The notes under the pieces were generated by a model. The model was not told the origin of the DNA. It worked only from the letters and a program-made list of their open reading frames with translations, and did not search any database. A stretch of 64,000 bases of DNA from JAGDZR01 sp049115695. GTDB lineage: Bacteria; Bacteroidota; Bacteroidia; Cytophagales; Cyclobacteriaceae. Below, piece after piece: positions 42,824 through 52,898 of this stretch (positions are counted from its first letter, which is position 1; every line of letters begins with the position of its first letter). The stretch is from positions 248,001-312,000 of the forward strand of contig JAGDZR010000003.1 of the NCBI GenBank assembly GCA_049115695.1. Reading direction: 5' to 3'. The translations under genes and the position numbers were made by a program.

Positions 42824-43939
42824 TTAATAAGGGTTAAGCTTCTTCTTGTTTCGCCTTTTGTCTCGAAACATTTTACGATGATTTTCACCCACTTTCGGAT
42901 TCTGTTTTTTCCACATGGGTTGGCCTCTTACTTCCATCAATTTTCCAGATACTGGATCCACAATAATATGCTTTAATTGTACCTTATCCGCCCCTAGCGG
43001 CGATCTTGGGACCTCTGGAATATTAATACTCAAACCAAACGTCATGAAAAATCCACCATCCGCATGACGAACTGATCCTGCCGGAATTAATGGTGCCGCG
43101 GGTAAGTTGATGATATAACTTTTGATATCATAAGACGGTCTGACAATGATGCGCATGTATTCTGACAGATGTCGCTCAAAAGTCAGCCCCAGATTGACAC
43201 TGATATTGCGCCTGAGTAGCTCTTTATTGAACTGCTTTCCATGCCACAAATAACCTACTCTGGCTTCTCCTACCATTCTATAATCACCCATTTCATATAG
43301 ACGATATCCTAATGTTCCATAGAGTCGCCAAAAATGTGTTGATTTGAAATCCGGTAAATACACCCTTAATTGATCTTCGTACAAGGTTGGCTTTAATTGC
43401 TTCACCCATTGCTTGTCCCATCCACCACCAATACCAACTCTAATTTTTTCAAAATCATGATGAATCGAGAAATTAACAGGAATGGTATGGCCTATTCCTT
43501 TATACATCAATTCAGTAGTATCCCCGTCGATCATGATCCTATTAGGACTTAACCTCGGATTAAAAACCGGATCCGGTAGTCGATCATATGGAACATCGAA
43601 ATATTCAATGCGTTGAACTTGCTGTCCAGGTACTGGATTGTTCAACCAATGTTCATAACCGCTAATGATATCCGGTAATCCGCCTTCTCCAGATTTTGGA
43701 AGAATAAAGAGGTTCTCAAAATCCTGATATAATAAATTTCCCTGAAAGTGATGCTTGTAGTTGGCAGCTCCATAACCAAAATCCAGTGTCAAACTGAACT
43801 GATTGAGCATGACCATCACTGGGTTACGATAAATCCCATATTGCTGGTAAATACTCTGTTCTTGCCCATAACCAACAAAAGTGATAGTTAGGAATGCTAC
43901 CAATAACTGTAATCTTCGATATGTAGGGTTGATGCTCAA
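42824..43939 (-). CDS. Predicted outer-membrane beta-barrel protein
   Basis: 371 residues with a signal peptide (ending FVGYGQ), then alternating hydrophobic and aromatic beta-strand segments typical of Bacteroidota outer-membrane barrels (LTLDFGYGAANYKHHFQGN, HFWRLYGTLGYRLYEMGDYR). The C-terminal 60 residues are basic (KMFRDKRRNKKKLN) and may be outside the barrel. No named family recognised. It is 70 bp upstream of gyrA in the same direction but probably a separate unit. Confidence 0.65.
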   Translation of the reverse strand: MSINPTYRRLQLLVAFLTITFVGYGQEQSIYQQYGIYRNPVMVMLNQFSLTLDFGYGAANYKHHFQGNLLYQDFENLFILPKSGEGGLPDIISGYEHWLNNPVPGQQVQRIEYFDVPYDRLPDPVFNPRLSPNRIMIDGDTTELMYKGIGHTIPVNFSIHHDFEKIRVGIGGGWDKQWVKQLKPTLYEDQLRVYLPDFKSTHFWRLYGTLGYRLYEMGDYRMVGEARVGYLWHGKQFNKELLRRNISVNLGLTFERHLSEYMRIIVRPSYDIKSYIINLPAAPLIPAGSVRHADGGFFMTFGLSINIPEVPRSPLGADKVQLKHIIVDPVSGKLMEVRGQPMWKKQNPKVGENHRKMFRDKRRNKKKLNPY

Positions 43940-43977
43940 GTATCGGTCGGTTGACCAAAATTAGTTAAACAATACGA

Positions 43978-45009
43978 CTATCTAAGTATTCTTCTCAGTT
44001 CTGCTTCAAATACAAGGGTTTTATATGCTTCTACTTTAGTGGCATATTCAGGAATAATCTTATTCTCAAAAACCTCACTTTTGATAAAGCTTGGAATCAC
44101 AACTGCACTTTCTGCATATGCCAATAAAGAAGGAATAATTACCCTGGCTCTTTCCCCTTCTCGCAACATTCCAATGGCCTGATCAAGGCCTAATATCAGC
44201 GGGTTGGAGTCTCCTCTGTATTGCAATACCTGTGGCACATTCGCATAGGTCAGGTTTAAATTGGTCGAATCCAGATAACTCCATTGATAAGTGAGTTGAA
44301 CTGAATCACCGGGCAATGGTCGAGGTGTAAGTGTCGTATCCCCCAGAATTCTAAAAATAAGACCATTGGGTTCATAAACCGGAGGTAGTCCGGCTATGCC
44401 CGTCAGAACTGTTGTGTCATTCAATGATGAATTGATCATGTATTGATTGATTGCTAAGGTCTCTTCATCCTGAATTTCGCTGCTTGATTTTACCTCAATC
44501 ACTTCTATTTGAAAATGGACAATGGAGTTTTCCGGAATAGTCGTAAAGGCTAGGTCAGCATAAGCTAGATCAGGAGGTAAAATGACACCCCACTCTTGTC
44601 CAGCAGCCATATACCCAATCGCATGATCGAGTCCAATGGGATAGACTGCATTCATTCCTTGATGAAGTAAAAGTGTATCGGAACTACTGTATGTGAGGAT
44701 AGTATCTGATTGAAATACGCTATCAACATAGGAAAGCAAACTATATTGATAGGTTATCGAGGCAATACTGCCCGCTGCACCGCTACCCCCCGGGCTGTCA
44801 TCTGAAATGAGATATTGAAAATATTCTTGTTCATCACTAAATGTAACCACATCATAATTCACTGCGACACTGTCGAGAAACATTGCTGCTAGTTCACTGA
44901 ATGTCGGCGGTTCTCCAGGGTTAACTGGATCTTCATTTCCTTGATTACAGGAAATCAACACAACAGAAAAAAGCAGGCATAACAATAAAGGGAACTTACC
45001 TATTGACAT
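43978..45009 (-). CDS. Lipoprotein with two FKBP-type peptidyl-prolyl isomerase domains
   Basis: 343 residues from the ATG at 45009, which directly precedes the lipoprotein signal (LISC lipobox); two more ATGs upstream reach 45030. Two FKBP-like repeats are visible: one with TLLLHQGMNAVYPIGLDHAIGYM and ILPPDLAYAD, a second with GDSNPLILGLDQAIGMLREGERARVIIPSLLAYAES. The usual catalytic aromatic residues are only partly kept, so activity is uncertain. It probably assists folding at the periplasmic side of the membrane. Confidence 0.75.
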   Translation of the reverse strand: MSIGKFPLLLCLLFSVVLISCNQGNEDPVNPGEPPTFSELAAMFLDSVAVNYDVVTFSDEQEYFQYLISDDSPGGSGAAGSIASITYQYSLLSYVDSVFQSDTILTYSSSDTLLLHQGMNAVYPIGLDHAIGYMAAGQEWGVILPPDLAYADLAFTTIPENSIVHFQIEVIEVKSSSEIQDEETLAINQYMINSSLNDTTVLTGIAGLPPVYEPNGLIFRILGDTTLTPRPLPGDSVQLTYQWSYLDSTNLNLTYANVPQVLQYRGDSNPLILGLDQAIGMLREGERARVIIPSLLAYAESAVVIPSFIKSEVFENKIIPEYATKVEAYKTLVFEAELRRILR

Positions 45010-45043
45010 CCCATGCATAACGTCCGACAAAATTAACTATTGT

Positions 45044-45664
45044 TTAGCCCTTCACATCGAAAGTCTTGCAGAATTGATGAAAGACGGTCGTATCGGCTAA
45101 CCCTACCTTGGTTCCAATCTCAACCATGGCATCATACTCCGCTTTACCAATATTTCGATGATCGGATATGATCTCCTCATCATTTTCAAGAAAGAAGCTA
45201 GAGATAAATCTGATTAAGATATAAGGTTGTTTCAATACAGTTCGCTTATATTCTTCATAAGTAACCTCTTTTTGCTCATCAAACTTCTCTCTTTCCAGTC
45301 CTTCATGATTGAAAGATTGCTCTATGGCGAACTTTAGAAACGGATAGAATTTCTCTGACCATGTTTCAAACTTTTTGATCAAAAATTTCATGGCAAATAC
45401 CACTGGATCCTTTTTGAAAAAATATCCCCCTTTCGAAAGTTTACGCGCTTTATTATTCAGAGATCTTTCTTCCCAAATGCTGATCGTACCATTCGCCAGT
45501 GCAATACCCAAAGTAGGCGCCATCATCACCAATGACAGAAAATCATGATCTGATATTTCCAGATACGGAGCTTCATTTTTAATAAAGTCCTTTTTTAACT
45601 CAAACAGGGCATTTTTGATCTCTTCGATCTCCACCATGGAAGCAATTTCGTACTCTGTAAACAT
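45044..45664 (-). CDS. Hypothetical cytoplasmic protein (206 aa)
   Basis: No signal peptide or TM helix, helix-rich with many charged residues (NEAPYLEISDHDFLSLVMM, VFAMKFLIKKFETWSEKFYPFLKFAIEQS). No recognised domain. It precedes the FKBP lipoprotein gene on the same strand with a 34-bp gap and may be cotranscribed. Confidence 0.6.
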   Translation of the reverse strand: MFTEYEIASMVEIEEIKNALFELKKDFIKNEAPYLEISDHDFLSLVMMAPTLGIALANGTISIWEERSLNNKARKLSKGGYFFKKDPVVFAMKFLIKKFETWSEKFYPFLKFAIEQSFNHEGLEREKFDEQKEVTYEEYKRTVLKQPYILIRFISSFFLENDEEIISDHRNIGKAEYDAMVEIGTKVGLADTTVFHQFCKTFDVKG

Positions 45665-45764
45665 CTTTGATTTAAAGTTTGATAAGTAGTAATGTCCAAA
45701 TTAAACACCTTTTGCAAATTATGAAACATTCACATATGCTAAAGGGAAAGATTTTGAATAAAAT

Positions 45765-45789
45765 AAAAAAGGCCGGAGTGCTCCCGGCC
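45765..45789 (-). terminator. Rho-independent terminator
   Basis: On the reverse strand GGCCGG-GAGCACT-CCGGCC is followed by TTTTTT. It lies about 25 bp beyond the stop of the 163-residue secreted protein gene. Confidence 0.88.
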
Positions 45790-45813
45790 ATAATTTATGC
45801 TATTTGTTCTTGT

Positions 45814-46305
45814 CTATCCTTCGCTGCTGGAAGTCGATTCCTCATCTTCTGCTCCCAATTCATCGAATATCGCTTGATATCGAGTCTTCAATTCAGCATC
45901 CGCTTTGAGGGCCTTTCTTAACTTGTTGTAGAGTCCAGCTCCTATATCATCTTTGATCCGAGTGGTATAGGCCTCTTTATAGGCTGACTTCTTATCTTCA
46001 ATTCTCTGTTGAATTTCCTCAAAAATTGCTTTTTCTTCCTCAGAAGCTTCAGCAGTTTCCATTGTGTTAGCCTTCTTCGCTTTGCTCAGCATGTTGTACT
46101 GAGAAGTGGACAATACATCTGATTCGTCCAGCCAAAACCCAACCGAATCCTTAACAACAGATTGTAAAACTGCTTTTTCGGCTTCTGCCCATTTCATTAC
46201 AGTTGCATACTTCGATAAATCCTCGTCACTAAATTCGCCCTCCTGAGCCATGGTACCCGTAACCATTGTCAGCATTATTAAGAGCAACCCAAACATTCCT
46301 TTCAT
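45814..46305 (-). CDS. Small secreted helical protein
   Basis: 163 residues with a signal peptide (cleavage after GTMAQ). The mature part is charged and helical with an acidic, Ser-rich tail. No family recognised; the DLSKYATVMKWAEAEKAVL segment resembles short secreted helical proteins common in this phylum. A strong terminator follows, so it is an independent unit downstream of the TonB-dependent receptor gene. Confidence 0.6.
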   Translation of the reverse strand: MKGMFGLLLIMLTMVTGTMAQEGEFSDEDLSKYATVMKWAEAEKAVLQSVVKDSVGFWLDESDVLSTSQYNMLSKAKKANTMETAEASEEEKAIFEEIQQRIEDKKSAYKEAYTTRIKDDIGAGLYNKLRKALKADAELKTRYQAIFDELGAEDEESTSSSEG

Positions 46306-46406
46306 AACTATTCTTTCAATTTTGGTTTTAAAACGTGCTAAGATAAGTGGTGATGAAGACTGTGCAAGTAATGAAATGTCAAAACATGCAAATCATGGGC
46401 AAACGC

Positions 46407-48749
46407 TTAAAAAGAGGTCATGATTTTTAGATTGAAATACCTAGCAGATAGCGAATTTGGAATCGCGAAACTGTTATTGTGAACATCATTGATCCATGTA
46501 TAGCTGATGGTATTATCTGCAGCGAACGCATTGAGCACTTCCAATCTAATACTCAATTGATTTAGCATTTTACTTTTTAAACCGATTTCTTTCGATAAAC
46601 CTATGTCTGCCCGATAGTACTCATCCCCTTGAAAGGCGTTCCTATATTGGACATTTCCGGGAGGACCGAATGGAAAACCTGACGCTAATAGAAGATTGAG
46701 GTAAACTCTCCAGCTCGGATCTCTTGGCATATGATCTTCAAAAAAGGCACCTAACATCAGACGCTGATCTGTTGGTCTTCTAATCAATCCTAATCCATCA
46801 CCGGCTAAATCTTCTTCAGTTTTCAGGTATCCGATACTGAACCATGATTGAGTTCCTTCGATAAATTCGCCGTTGATTCTAAAATCCCCGCCATATGCAT
46901 ACCCGGCGGCCATGTTATCCGCGAAATAGCGAAGACGAACATTGTCGATTTCATAGGGGTTGATGTCCCAAATCCGTTTATAATAGAGTTGTGTAGTGAA
47001 AACAAAAGGACGATTCCAAAAAGTATGAAATTGATCCAATCCTCCTATAACGTGCATCGATTTCTGAGCTCTTACTTCCATATTGATTTCGCCTGACCGA
47101 TCTCTCATTTCTCGATAGAATGGATGCTGCTGATACAAACCAGCGGACACATTAATCCGACTTGGGACCTTCCAGGTTGGCCTCCATTGATACTGAACCC
47201 TTGGGCTCCACAACATTTCTTTACTCAGACTCCTGTAATTACCGCGGATTCCTACGTTGATTTGATGACTTGAGTCTTTGGAAAAATGTCCATATTGAAC
47301 ATAACCAAACGACTCTGTACTATTGATATCAAGCTGATTCTCTGTTCTGGATGTAACACTTACATAATCTGCCGAATCTGCTAAACTGTATTCATACAGG
47401 TGATCCTGAACATCTTGCCAGCTGACTCCAGCCCCAAATTCCACTACATTGTGAAGATCTATTAGCCACTCGTTGCGTAATTCTCCGGTTCCGATCAATG
47501 CTTTGAGCGCATTGCGACCATAATCATAGTTGGACCCGATTCCGCGAATGAGTTGACACTTGTCAAAGTTGCTCGAGCTGAGGTCGTTATCTACATCACA
47601 AAGTCGATAGGCACCTTCTACCTCATAGTTTTCTCGTTCCTGAGTGATGACTCCTGATAATATCAAATGTGTTCTGAACTTTGGCTTGAACCATCGTGTT
47701 ACTTTTACCCCCGATTGGTAGGTGTCATAGTTTAGGTTTTCCTGCCCTTGAAACCCCGTTTGTAAGCGAAATGTTCTGGCAACTGAACCAAAATCTGTTT
47801 CTTGAGAAATGGGAAATGTTTGGTATCGATTGCGCGCATAGCTCGACAGCCAGCTGACTTCAGTCCGCTTGTTTCCCTCAAAATCGTAGGTCAGTAGCGT
47901 CTGAACATCTGTGAATTTAGGGAAGTACTGTCCATTTACTTCTAATGTGTTCAATAGGTACCTGGAGTCTCTATGCCGAATCCCTACCAGGTAGCTCCCT
48001 TGTTCGTTTAAGTTACCACCAACAGTCACTGCTCCTCCCAACATCCCAATTGCAGCGTTCCCACCAAATTTGGACGGCTTTCGATAGTTGATATTCAAGC
48101 TGGAGGATAACTTATCTCCATATTTTGCTTCCCATCCTCCGGCAAAAAATGAAATATCCTGCACCAGATCAGCGTTCACAAAGCTCAATCCCTCCTGTCT
48201 TCCGGTATTGGCCAAAAATGGCCGATAAATAGGCATATCATTGACATACACGAGATTTTCGTCGAAGTTACCCCCTCTTACATTGTAAGCAGATGAAAGT
48301 TCATTGTTGCTGCTAACACCTGGCATGGTCGCCAGCACTTTGCTAAAATCACCAAATGCCGAAGGTAACGCTATCGCCGACTGGGCGCTTATGATTAACT
48401 CATTTTGTTGCTGACGTTCAAATGGTGAATCATCAATGACCTCAATTTCCTCCAATTGATTCGTACCTGCAACCAACCTAATGATTCCTGGTGTCAGGGT
48501 ATTTACCTCAAGCACCAGGTTTTCGTATGCAATGTGAGATATGGATAGTGTTATGGGAAACGCACCTATATAATCCAACTCGAAGCGACCCTCTTCCAAA
48601 CTGATTGCGGTTGATTGAGTGGATGTAATTTGAATAACTGCACCTATAATGGGCTGATCTTCCTGATCCAGTAATTGTCCCACTATTTTTTGTTGGGTAA
48701 ATCCCAGAAATGATGCCCCAAAAAAGCAAAGGAACGCCAGTAATCGCAT
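46407..48749 (-). CDS. TonB-dependent receptor with carboxypeptidase-regulatory-like domain
   Basis: 780 residues with a signal peptide (ending GFTQQ). A CarboxypepD_reg-like beta domain (about 20-95: VGQLLDQEDQPIIGAVIQI) precedes the plug (about 120-215: MPGVSSNNELSSAYNVRGGNFDENLVYVNDMPIY) and a 22-strand type barrel ending in an aromatic residue. It probably imports a ligand across the outer membrane using the ExbBD-TonB energy. No SusD-like partner is next to it, so polysaccharide uptake is not indicated. It is 6 bp after rpe on the same strand. Confidence 0.9.
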   Translation of the reverse strand: MRLLAFLCFFGASFLGFTQQKIVGQLLDQEDQPIIGAVIQITSTQSTAISLEEGRFELDYIGAFPITLSISHIAYENLVLEVNTLTPGIIRLVAGTNQLEEIEVIDDSPFERQQQNELIISAQSAIALPSAFGDFSKVLATMPGVSSNNELSSAYNVRGGNFDENLVYVNDMPIYRPFLANTGRQEGLSFVNADLVQDISFFAGGWEAKYGDKLSSSLNINYRKPSKFGGNAAIGMLGGAVTVGGNLNEQGSYLVGIRHRDSRYLLNTLEVNGQYFPKFTDVQTLLTYDFEGNKRTEVSWLSSYARNRYQTFPISQETDFGSVARTFRLQTGFQGQENLNYDTYQSGVKVTRWFKPKFRTHLILSGVITQERENYEVEGAYRLCDVDNDLSSSNFDKCQLIRGIGSNYDYGRNALKALIGTGELRNEWLIDLHNVVEFGAGVSWQDVQDHLYEYSLADSADYVSVTSRTENQLDINSTESFGYVQYGHFSKDSSHQINVGIRGNYRSLSKEMLWSPRVQYQWRPTWKVPSRINVSAGLYQQHPFYREMRDRSGEINMEVRAQKSMHVIGGLDQFHTFWNRPFVFTTQLYYKRIWDINPYEIDNVRLRYFADNMAAGYAYGGDFRINGEFIEGTQSWFSIGYLKTEEDLAGDGLGLIRRPTDQRLMLGAFFEDHMPRDPSWRVYLNLLLASGFPFGPPGNVQYRNAFQGDEYYRADIGLSKEIGLKSKMLNQLSIRLEVLNAFAADNTISYTWINDVHNNSFAIPNSLSARYFNLKIMTSF

Positions 48750-48755
48750 CCGTGT

Positions 48756-49409
48756 TTATATAGTCTTCAACTGTGTGATAGTAGCACTTGGATCCGAGGA
48801 TTTGAACACGAAGCTGCCTGCCACCAGCATATTAACGCCAGCATTGACTAAATCTTTTGCATTGGACTGATTAACTCCTCCATCTACTTCAATGATGAGG
48901 TCAGGATTTAGCCGATTGGCCATTTGCCTGAGCTCCTTTATTTTTCCAATAGATTCCTCAATGAAAGATTGTCCTCCAAATCCTGGATTTACGGACATGA
49001 TCAACACCAAATCAGCAAATGGCAGAATGCTCTCCAACACATTGACCGGCGTGTGAGGATTCAATGCAATGCCTGCTTTGGCGCCCAATTCTTTGATACG
49101 TGCAAGGGTACGGTGCAAGTGATCACATGCCTCGTAATGCACTGTAATGATTTCCGCTCCTGTTTCAACGCATTGTTCCAGGTAGCTGTCCGGATCTACA
49201 ATCATCAGGTGAAAGTCCATGGGTTTCTTAGCATGTTGATGTATCGCCTTTGTCACCGGAAAACCGAAGGAAATATTTGGAACGAACTGTCCATCCATGA
49301 TATCGATATGAAAATAATCCGCATCACTTTCGTTCACTACTAGAATATCCTGCTGAAGATTGCTGAAATCAGCTGCTAAAACTGAGGGAGCTACAAGTAC
49401 TTCTGACAT
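48756..49409 (-). CDS. rpe: Ribulose-phosphate 3-epimerase
   Basis: 217 residues, normal length. TIM-barrel signatures: APSVLAADFSNL, HIDIMDGQFVPNISFG (metal-binding Asp and His), MSVNPGFGGQSFI, and EVDGGVN with the catalytic Asp. It interconverts ribulose 5-phosphate and xylulose 5-phosphate in the pentose phosphate pathway. It lies between the subtilase gene (1 bp) and the TonB receptor gene (6 bp), so these probably share a transcript. Confidence 0.97.
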   Translation of the reverse strand: MSEVLVAPSVLAADFSNLQQDILVVNESDADYFHIDIMDGQFVPNISFGFPVTKAIHQHAKKPMDFHLMIVDPDSYLEQCVETGAEIITVHYEACDHLHRTLARIKELGAKAGIALNPHTPVNVLESILPFADLVLIMSVNPGFGGQSFIEESIGKIKELRQMANRLNPDLIIEVDGGVNQSNAKDLVNAGVNMLVAGSFVFKSSDPSATITQLKTI

Positions 49410-49410
49410 C

Positions 49411-51036
49411 CTAGTATTTTAAAAGTTTTACCTGACGGGAAAATCGTTTCGAACTAATGCGAAGTAAGTAAATCCCCTGCTCTTTCGCATTAATTTCCAA
49501 TTCAATAATATCTGTTGCTGGCCTTGACGTAATCTGACTGGTCAACAATAGACTTCCTCTATTGTCATATACCTCAAGATCCAATGGGTAATTGACCTTG
49601 GCATTGTTTAACTGAATAAAAACACGATCATCTGTAAATGGATTCGGGTAGACAGTAATCTTATCTGAAAGAATATCATTCATAGACAAAACACTTCCTT
49701 CAATGGCATATTTATAACCAGGCACGCCATACCCGAACAAACTGTCAGGCTCAGTTGCCCTGCTTGCAGAATATCGTATTGCATCTACAACACGTTTGGC
49801 ATTCCAATCTCTTTTTGCTTCCCAAACACCGGCAGCCAAACCTGCTACCATTGGGGCAGCATAGCTCGTCCCGTTTCCTCGATTTATAATGCCACTGCTC
49901 GTAATAATCGTTGAGCCCGTTCCCATTGCTACCACATCTGGCTTGATCCGACCATCTGCTGTAGGGCCAATAGAACTAAAAGTCGAGTACTGATATTCCT
50001 CGGTAATGCTTCCTACCGTCAAAATACCTTTTGCATCTGCAGGAGAGGTAACATATTGCCAATTCGAACTCCCTTCATTTCCCGCACTTGTCACAACCAC
50101 AATACCCTTACTAGTCGCAATATTTGCTGCCTGTGTGATCAGCGCCGTTTCCCCATCCAAATCAGCATAACTATAGTTCATTGCTTCATCATTGAAAGTG
50201 CTATACCCCAAGGAACTGTGGATAATGTCAACACCTACGCTATCTGCACGTTCTGCTGCGATAAGCCAGTTGCACTCCTCAATTCTGAACTCACTTTTGA
50301 CATCTTCCGTCACGTAGATTAAAAAACTTGCTCCCGGTGCGGTTCCGCTAAAGTTCTGTGTTTTCGCAGCAATCGTCGATAAAACAGCTGTACCATGACT
50401 GCTGTATTTAAAGGGATCATAAGAATTGGTCACAAAGTCATATGTATCCAACAACCTTTGTCCTGTAAATAAGTGCTCAAATGGAGCAAATCGATTTACA
50501 GATGTAAAACCACCGTCCAGCACCGCAATCACAACCCCTTTCCCGGTATATCCTTCGCGATGCATTTGATCTGCATTCAGCAGGTTCAATTGCATATCTG
50601 TATTTGGGCCCGTTTGTTTGATCGGTTCAAACTCATCAGGTAAACTATAGTTTGTTCTTTCCTGTGTTAGTTTATTCCCTTTTGCAACGAATGCCACACT
50701 ATCGACAACTGGCAATGACCTGATTTGATTGATGACATTTTCATCTGCTGAGGCTATCGCAGCATTCATCCATCGACTCGTATAATAAACCTGTGCTCCT
50801 TTTTGATTCAATTGATCAACATATGTAGGATTTACAGGAAGATCGCTTTCGTCAATCTTAATGTTGTATTGAACCTTTCTGTCAATCGCTCTGCTCGACA
50901 AATATTCCTCAGGACGATCTACACTAAAAGGGCTATCGGATTTATCCGTGAAATAAATCATATATCTATCCTGAGAGACTCCCTGTAGGCTGGTAAAACC
51001 CAGGATAAGTACACATATATATCTACCTATAGCCAT
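49411..51036 (-). CDS. Subtilisin-like serine protease (S8) with type IX sorting domain
   Basis: 541 residues with signal peptide. An inhibitor-like propeptide (about 25-110) precedes the S8 catalytic domain, with the triad in AVLDGGF (Asp), SSHGTAVLS (His) and NGTSYAAPMVAG (Ser). The last 80 residues begin VYPNPFTDDRVFIQL and end in a basic strand, the type A C-terminal signal for type IX secretion. It is thus expected on the cell surface or outside. The start overlaps the preceding lipoprotein gene by 14 bp. Confidence 0.93.
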   Translation of the reverse strand: MAIGRYICVLILGFTSLQGVSQDRYMIYFTDKSDSPFSVDRPEEYLSSRAIDRKVQYNIKIDESDLPVNPTYVDQLNQKGAQVYYTSRWMNAAIASADENVINQIRSLPVVDSVAFVAKGNKLTQERTNYSLPDEFEPIKQTGPNTDMQLNLLNADQMHREGYTGKGVVIAVLDGGFTSVNRFAPFEHLFTGQRLLDTYDFVTNSYDPFKYSSHGTAVLSTIAAKTQNFSGTAPGASFLIYVTEDVKSEFRIEECNWLIAAERADSVGVDIIHSSLGYSTFNDEAMNYSYADLDGETALITQAANIATSKGIVVVTSAGNEGSSNWQYVTSPADAKGILTVGSITEEYQYSTFSSIGPTADGRIKPDVVAMGTGSTIITSSGIINRGNGTSYAAPMVAGLAAGVWEAKRDWNAKRVVDAIRYSASRATEPDSLFGYGVPGYKYAIEGSVLSMNDILSDKITVYPNPFTDDRVFIQLNNAKVNYPLDLEVYDNRGSLLLTSQITSRPATDIIELEINAKEQGIYLLRISSKRFSRQVKLLKY

Positions 51037-51694
51037 ATTCTATTAGCTCTTGATTGACAAAAAATCCGGTGTTGATCTGCCCGGCGCTATCACACCCTGT
51101 CTGGCAAAACTCATAAACTAAAAATGTTTTTGCTACTAATCCTACACCATCGGCATATGTTTCCTTTTTAAATTCTTCCCTGACTATGTTTCCTTGAAGG
51201 TCACTAATTGTAACATCGATTACCTCAAGACCCTCAATTATGTTATTGGTATAATCAGAATTCGAATACGTCGACATGGATGTCTCATCTGTATTCATAG
51301 AATTTAGATCCCAGGTCACGCCTTCCCTTACTGGGAATGCTAATTTGACAAGAGGAAAGTTATCTTCAACAAGTACCGCGTTGATGTTATTTCTTCTGAT
51401 TGATAAAAGCTTGGAAACGGTCCATGCTTCGCTATTATCTGATCTGACTTCCTGTTGAATCACGTAACTCACTCCTGCATCTGAGGATATGCTATCAACG
51501 ATTTGTTCACGTAATTGGTAAGTACTTGTGTCGAATCCCGATATTTCATATTGTATATCGTAAACATCATAGACCCTATACAGCGCTGCATCTACTGGAA
51601 AAAAACCGATCCCTGATTCCTGTGGAGTCGCAGGTTCAAACTCCGTACAGCCTACCATTAGAAGTCCTAAAATCAGTCTATAGTGCCTTTGCAT
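51023..51694 (-). CDS. Predicted lipoprotein of unknown function
   Basis: 223 residues from the ATG at 51694, giving the lipoprotein signal LGLLMVGC; an earlier in-frame start at 51751 lies inside the MnmA gene and lacks a signal sequence. The mature protein is beta-rich (TYQLREQIVDSISSDAGVSYVIQQ). Not recognised. It overlaps the mnmA 3' end by 17 bp and the subtilase gene by 14 bp, so it is tightly linked with both. Confidence 0.7.
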   Translation of the reverse strand: MQRHYRLILGLLMVGCTEFEPATPQESGIGFFPVDAALYRVYDVYDIQYEISGFDTSTYQLREQIVDSISSDAGVSYVIQQEVRSDNSEAWTVSKLLSIRRNNINAVLVEDNFPLVKLAFPVREGVTWDLNSMNTDETSMSTYSNSDYTNNIIEGLEVIDVTISDLQGNIVREEFKKETYADGVGLVAKTFLVYEFCQTGCDSAGQINTGFFVNQELIEYGYR

Positions 51695-52799
51695 GTGCTT
51701 GTCTAAAACTGGACTGAATCCATCCACCTCCAATAACATCATCTCCTTCATAGAAAACAGCTGCCTGGCCTGGCGCGATGCTGTTGACTCCCTTGCCGAA
51801 ATAAACTTTCATTGTATCATCCACTTGTTCAATAACGGCTGGGGTACCATCATCATTATAGCGCACCTTGGTTAAGGTGTCTTTTCTATCTCCTTCGATG
51901 CTCGTGTACTTCTGCATATTCAGTTGCTTGACGTACATGCCATCTCGTGCCAACTCATCGAACGAACCCAGCACTACCCTATTTTTATCTTTTTGAATTT
52001 CAGTTACATAAACCGGATAGCCCAAAGCAATGCCCAATCCCTTTCTTTGCCCAACGGTATAGAATGGATATCCTTCATGTGTTCCAACTACAGTACCATC
52101 TTCCAGTACAAATTCTCCACCAGCAACCTTATCTTCCAATCCTTCGACCCTTCTTCTTAAGAAACCACGATAATCATTGTCAGGTACAAAACAAATTTCA
52201 TAGGATTCACTCTTGGTGACGAGTTCAACAAACCCCTTATCAGTGGCCATATCGCGAATCTCAGATTTGTGAAGTTCACCTAGTGGAAATTGTGTTCGAC
52301 TCAAACTTTCCTGAGAAATACCCCAAAGCGCATAGGACTGATCTTTTAATTGATCCTTGCCTCTACTGATCACAAATCGATCACCAATATTCCGGATTTT
52401 CGCATAGTGGCCCGTAGCAATACCTACACATCCTAATTGGTCTGCACGTCGCAACAATGCGTCCCATTTGATATGTGTATTGCACAGCACACACGGATTG
52501 GGTGTTCGGCCATTGAGGTACTCATTGGTAAAATGATCAATCACATAATCCCCAAATTCATCTCTTATGTCAATGATATAATGAGGAAAACCCAGACTGA
52601 CCGCAATATTCCGGGCATCATTGATGGAGTCCAGACTACAGCAGCCTGTTTCTTTTTTACTTCCTCCTGAAGTACTGTAATCCCATGTTTTCATGGTCAT
52701 ACCAATCACTTCATATCCCTGCTCATGTAGCATGACAGCTGCAAGGGAACTGTCGATTCCGCCGCTCATAGCGACCAAGATTCTTCCGTTTTTACTCAT
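51678..52799 (-). CDS. mnmA: tRNA-specific 2-thiouridylase MnmA
   Basis: 373 residues. ATP-PPase motif SGGIDSSLA (about residues 13-21), catalytic cysteines in PNPCVLCN (about 100-107) and SYEICFVPD (about 200), and a C-terminal RNA-binding beta domain. It thiolates the wobble uridine of tRNAs for Glu, Gln and Lys. The frame and length are normal. Confidence 0.97.
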   Translation of the reverse strand: MSKNGRILVAMSGGIDSSLAAVMLHEQGYEVIGMTMKTWDYSTSGGSKKETGCCSLDSINDARNIAVSLGFPHYIIDIRDEFGDYVIDHFTNEYLNGRTPNPCVLCNTHIKWDALLRRADQLGCVGIATGHYAKIRNIGDRFVISRGKDQLKDQSYALWGISQESLSRTQFPLGELHKSEIRDMATDKGFVELVTKSESYEICFVPDNDYRGFLRRRVEGLEDKVAGGEFVLEDGTVVGTHEGYPFYTVGQRKGLGIALGYPVYVTEIQKDKNRVVLGSFDELARDGMYVKQLNMQKYTSIEGDRKDTLTKVRYNDDGTPAVIEQVDDTMKVYFGKGVNSIAPGQAAVFYEGDDVIGGGWIQSSFRQAHAKAL

Positions 52800-52898
52800 T
52801 TGCTTATTGCCGGGTTCACAGCCGCGGTTTACGCTTTAAAATTGAAATAATGCACAAAGCTACTATCATTCCTTGGAATTATACTTACTTAGCTACTT

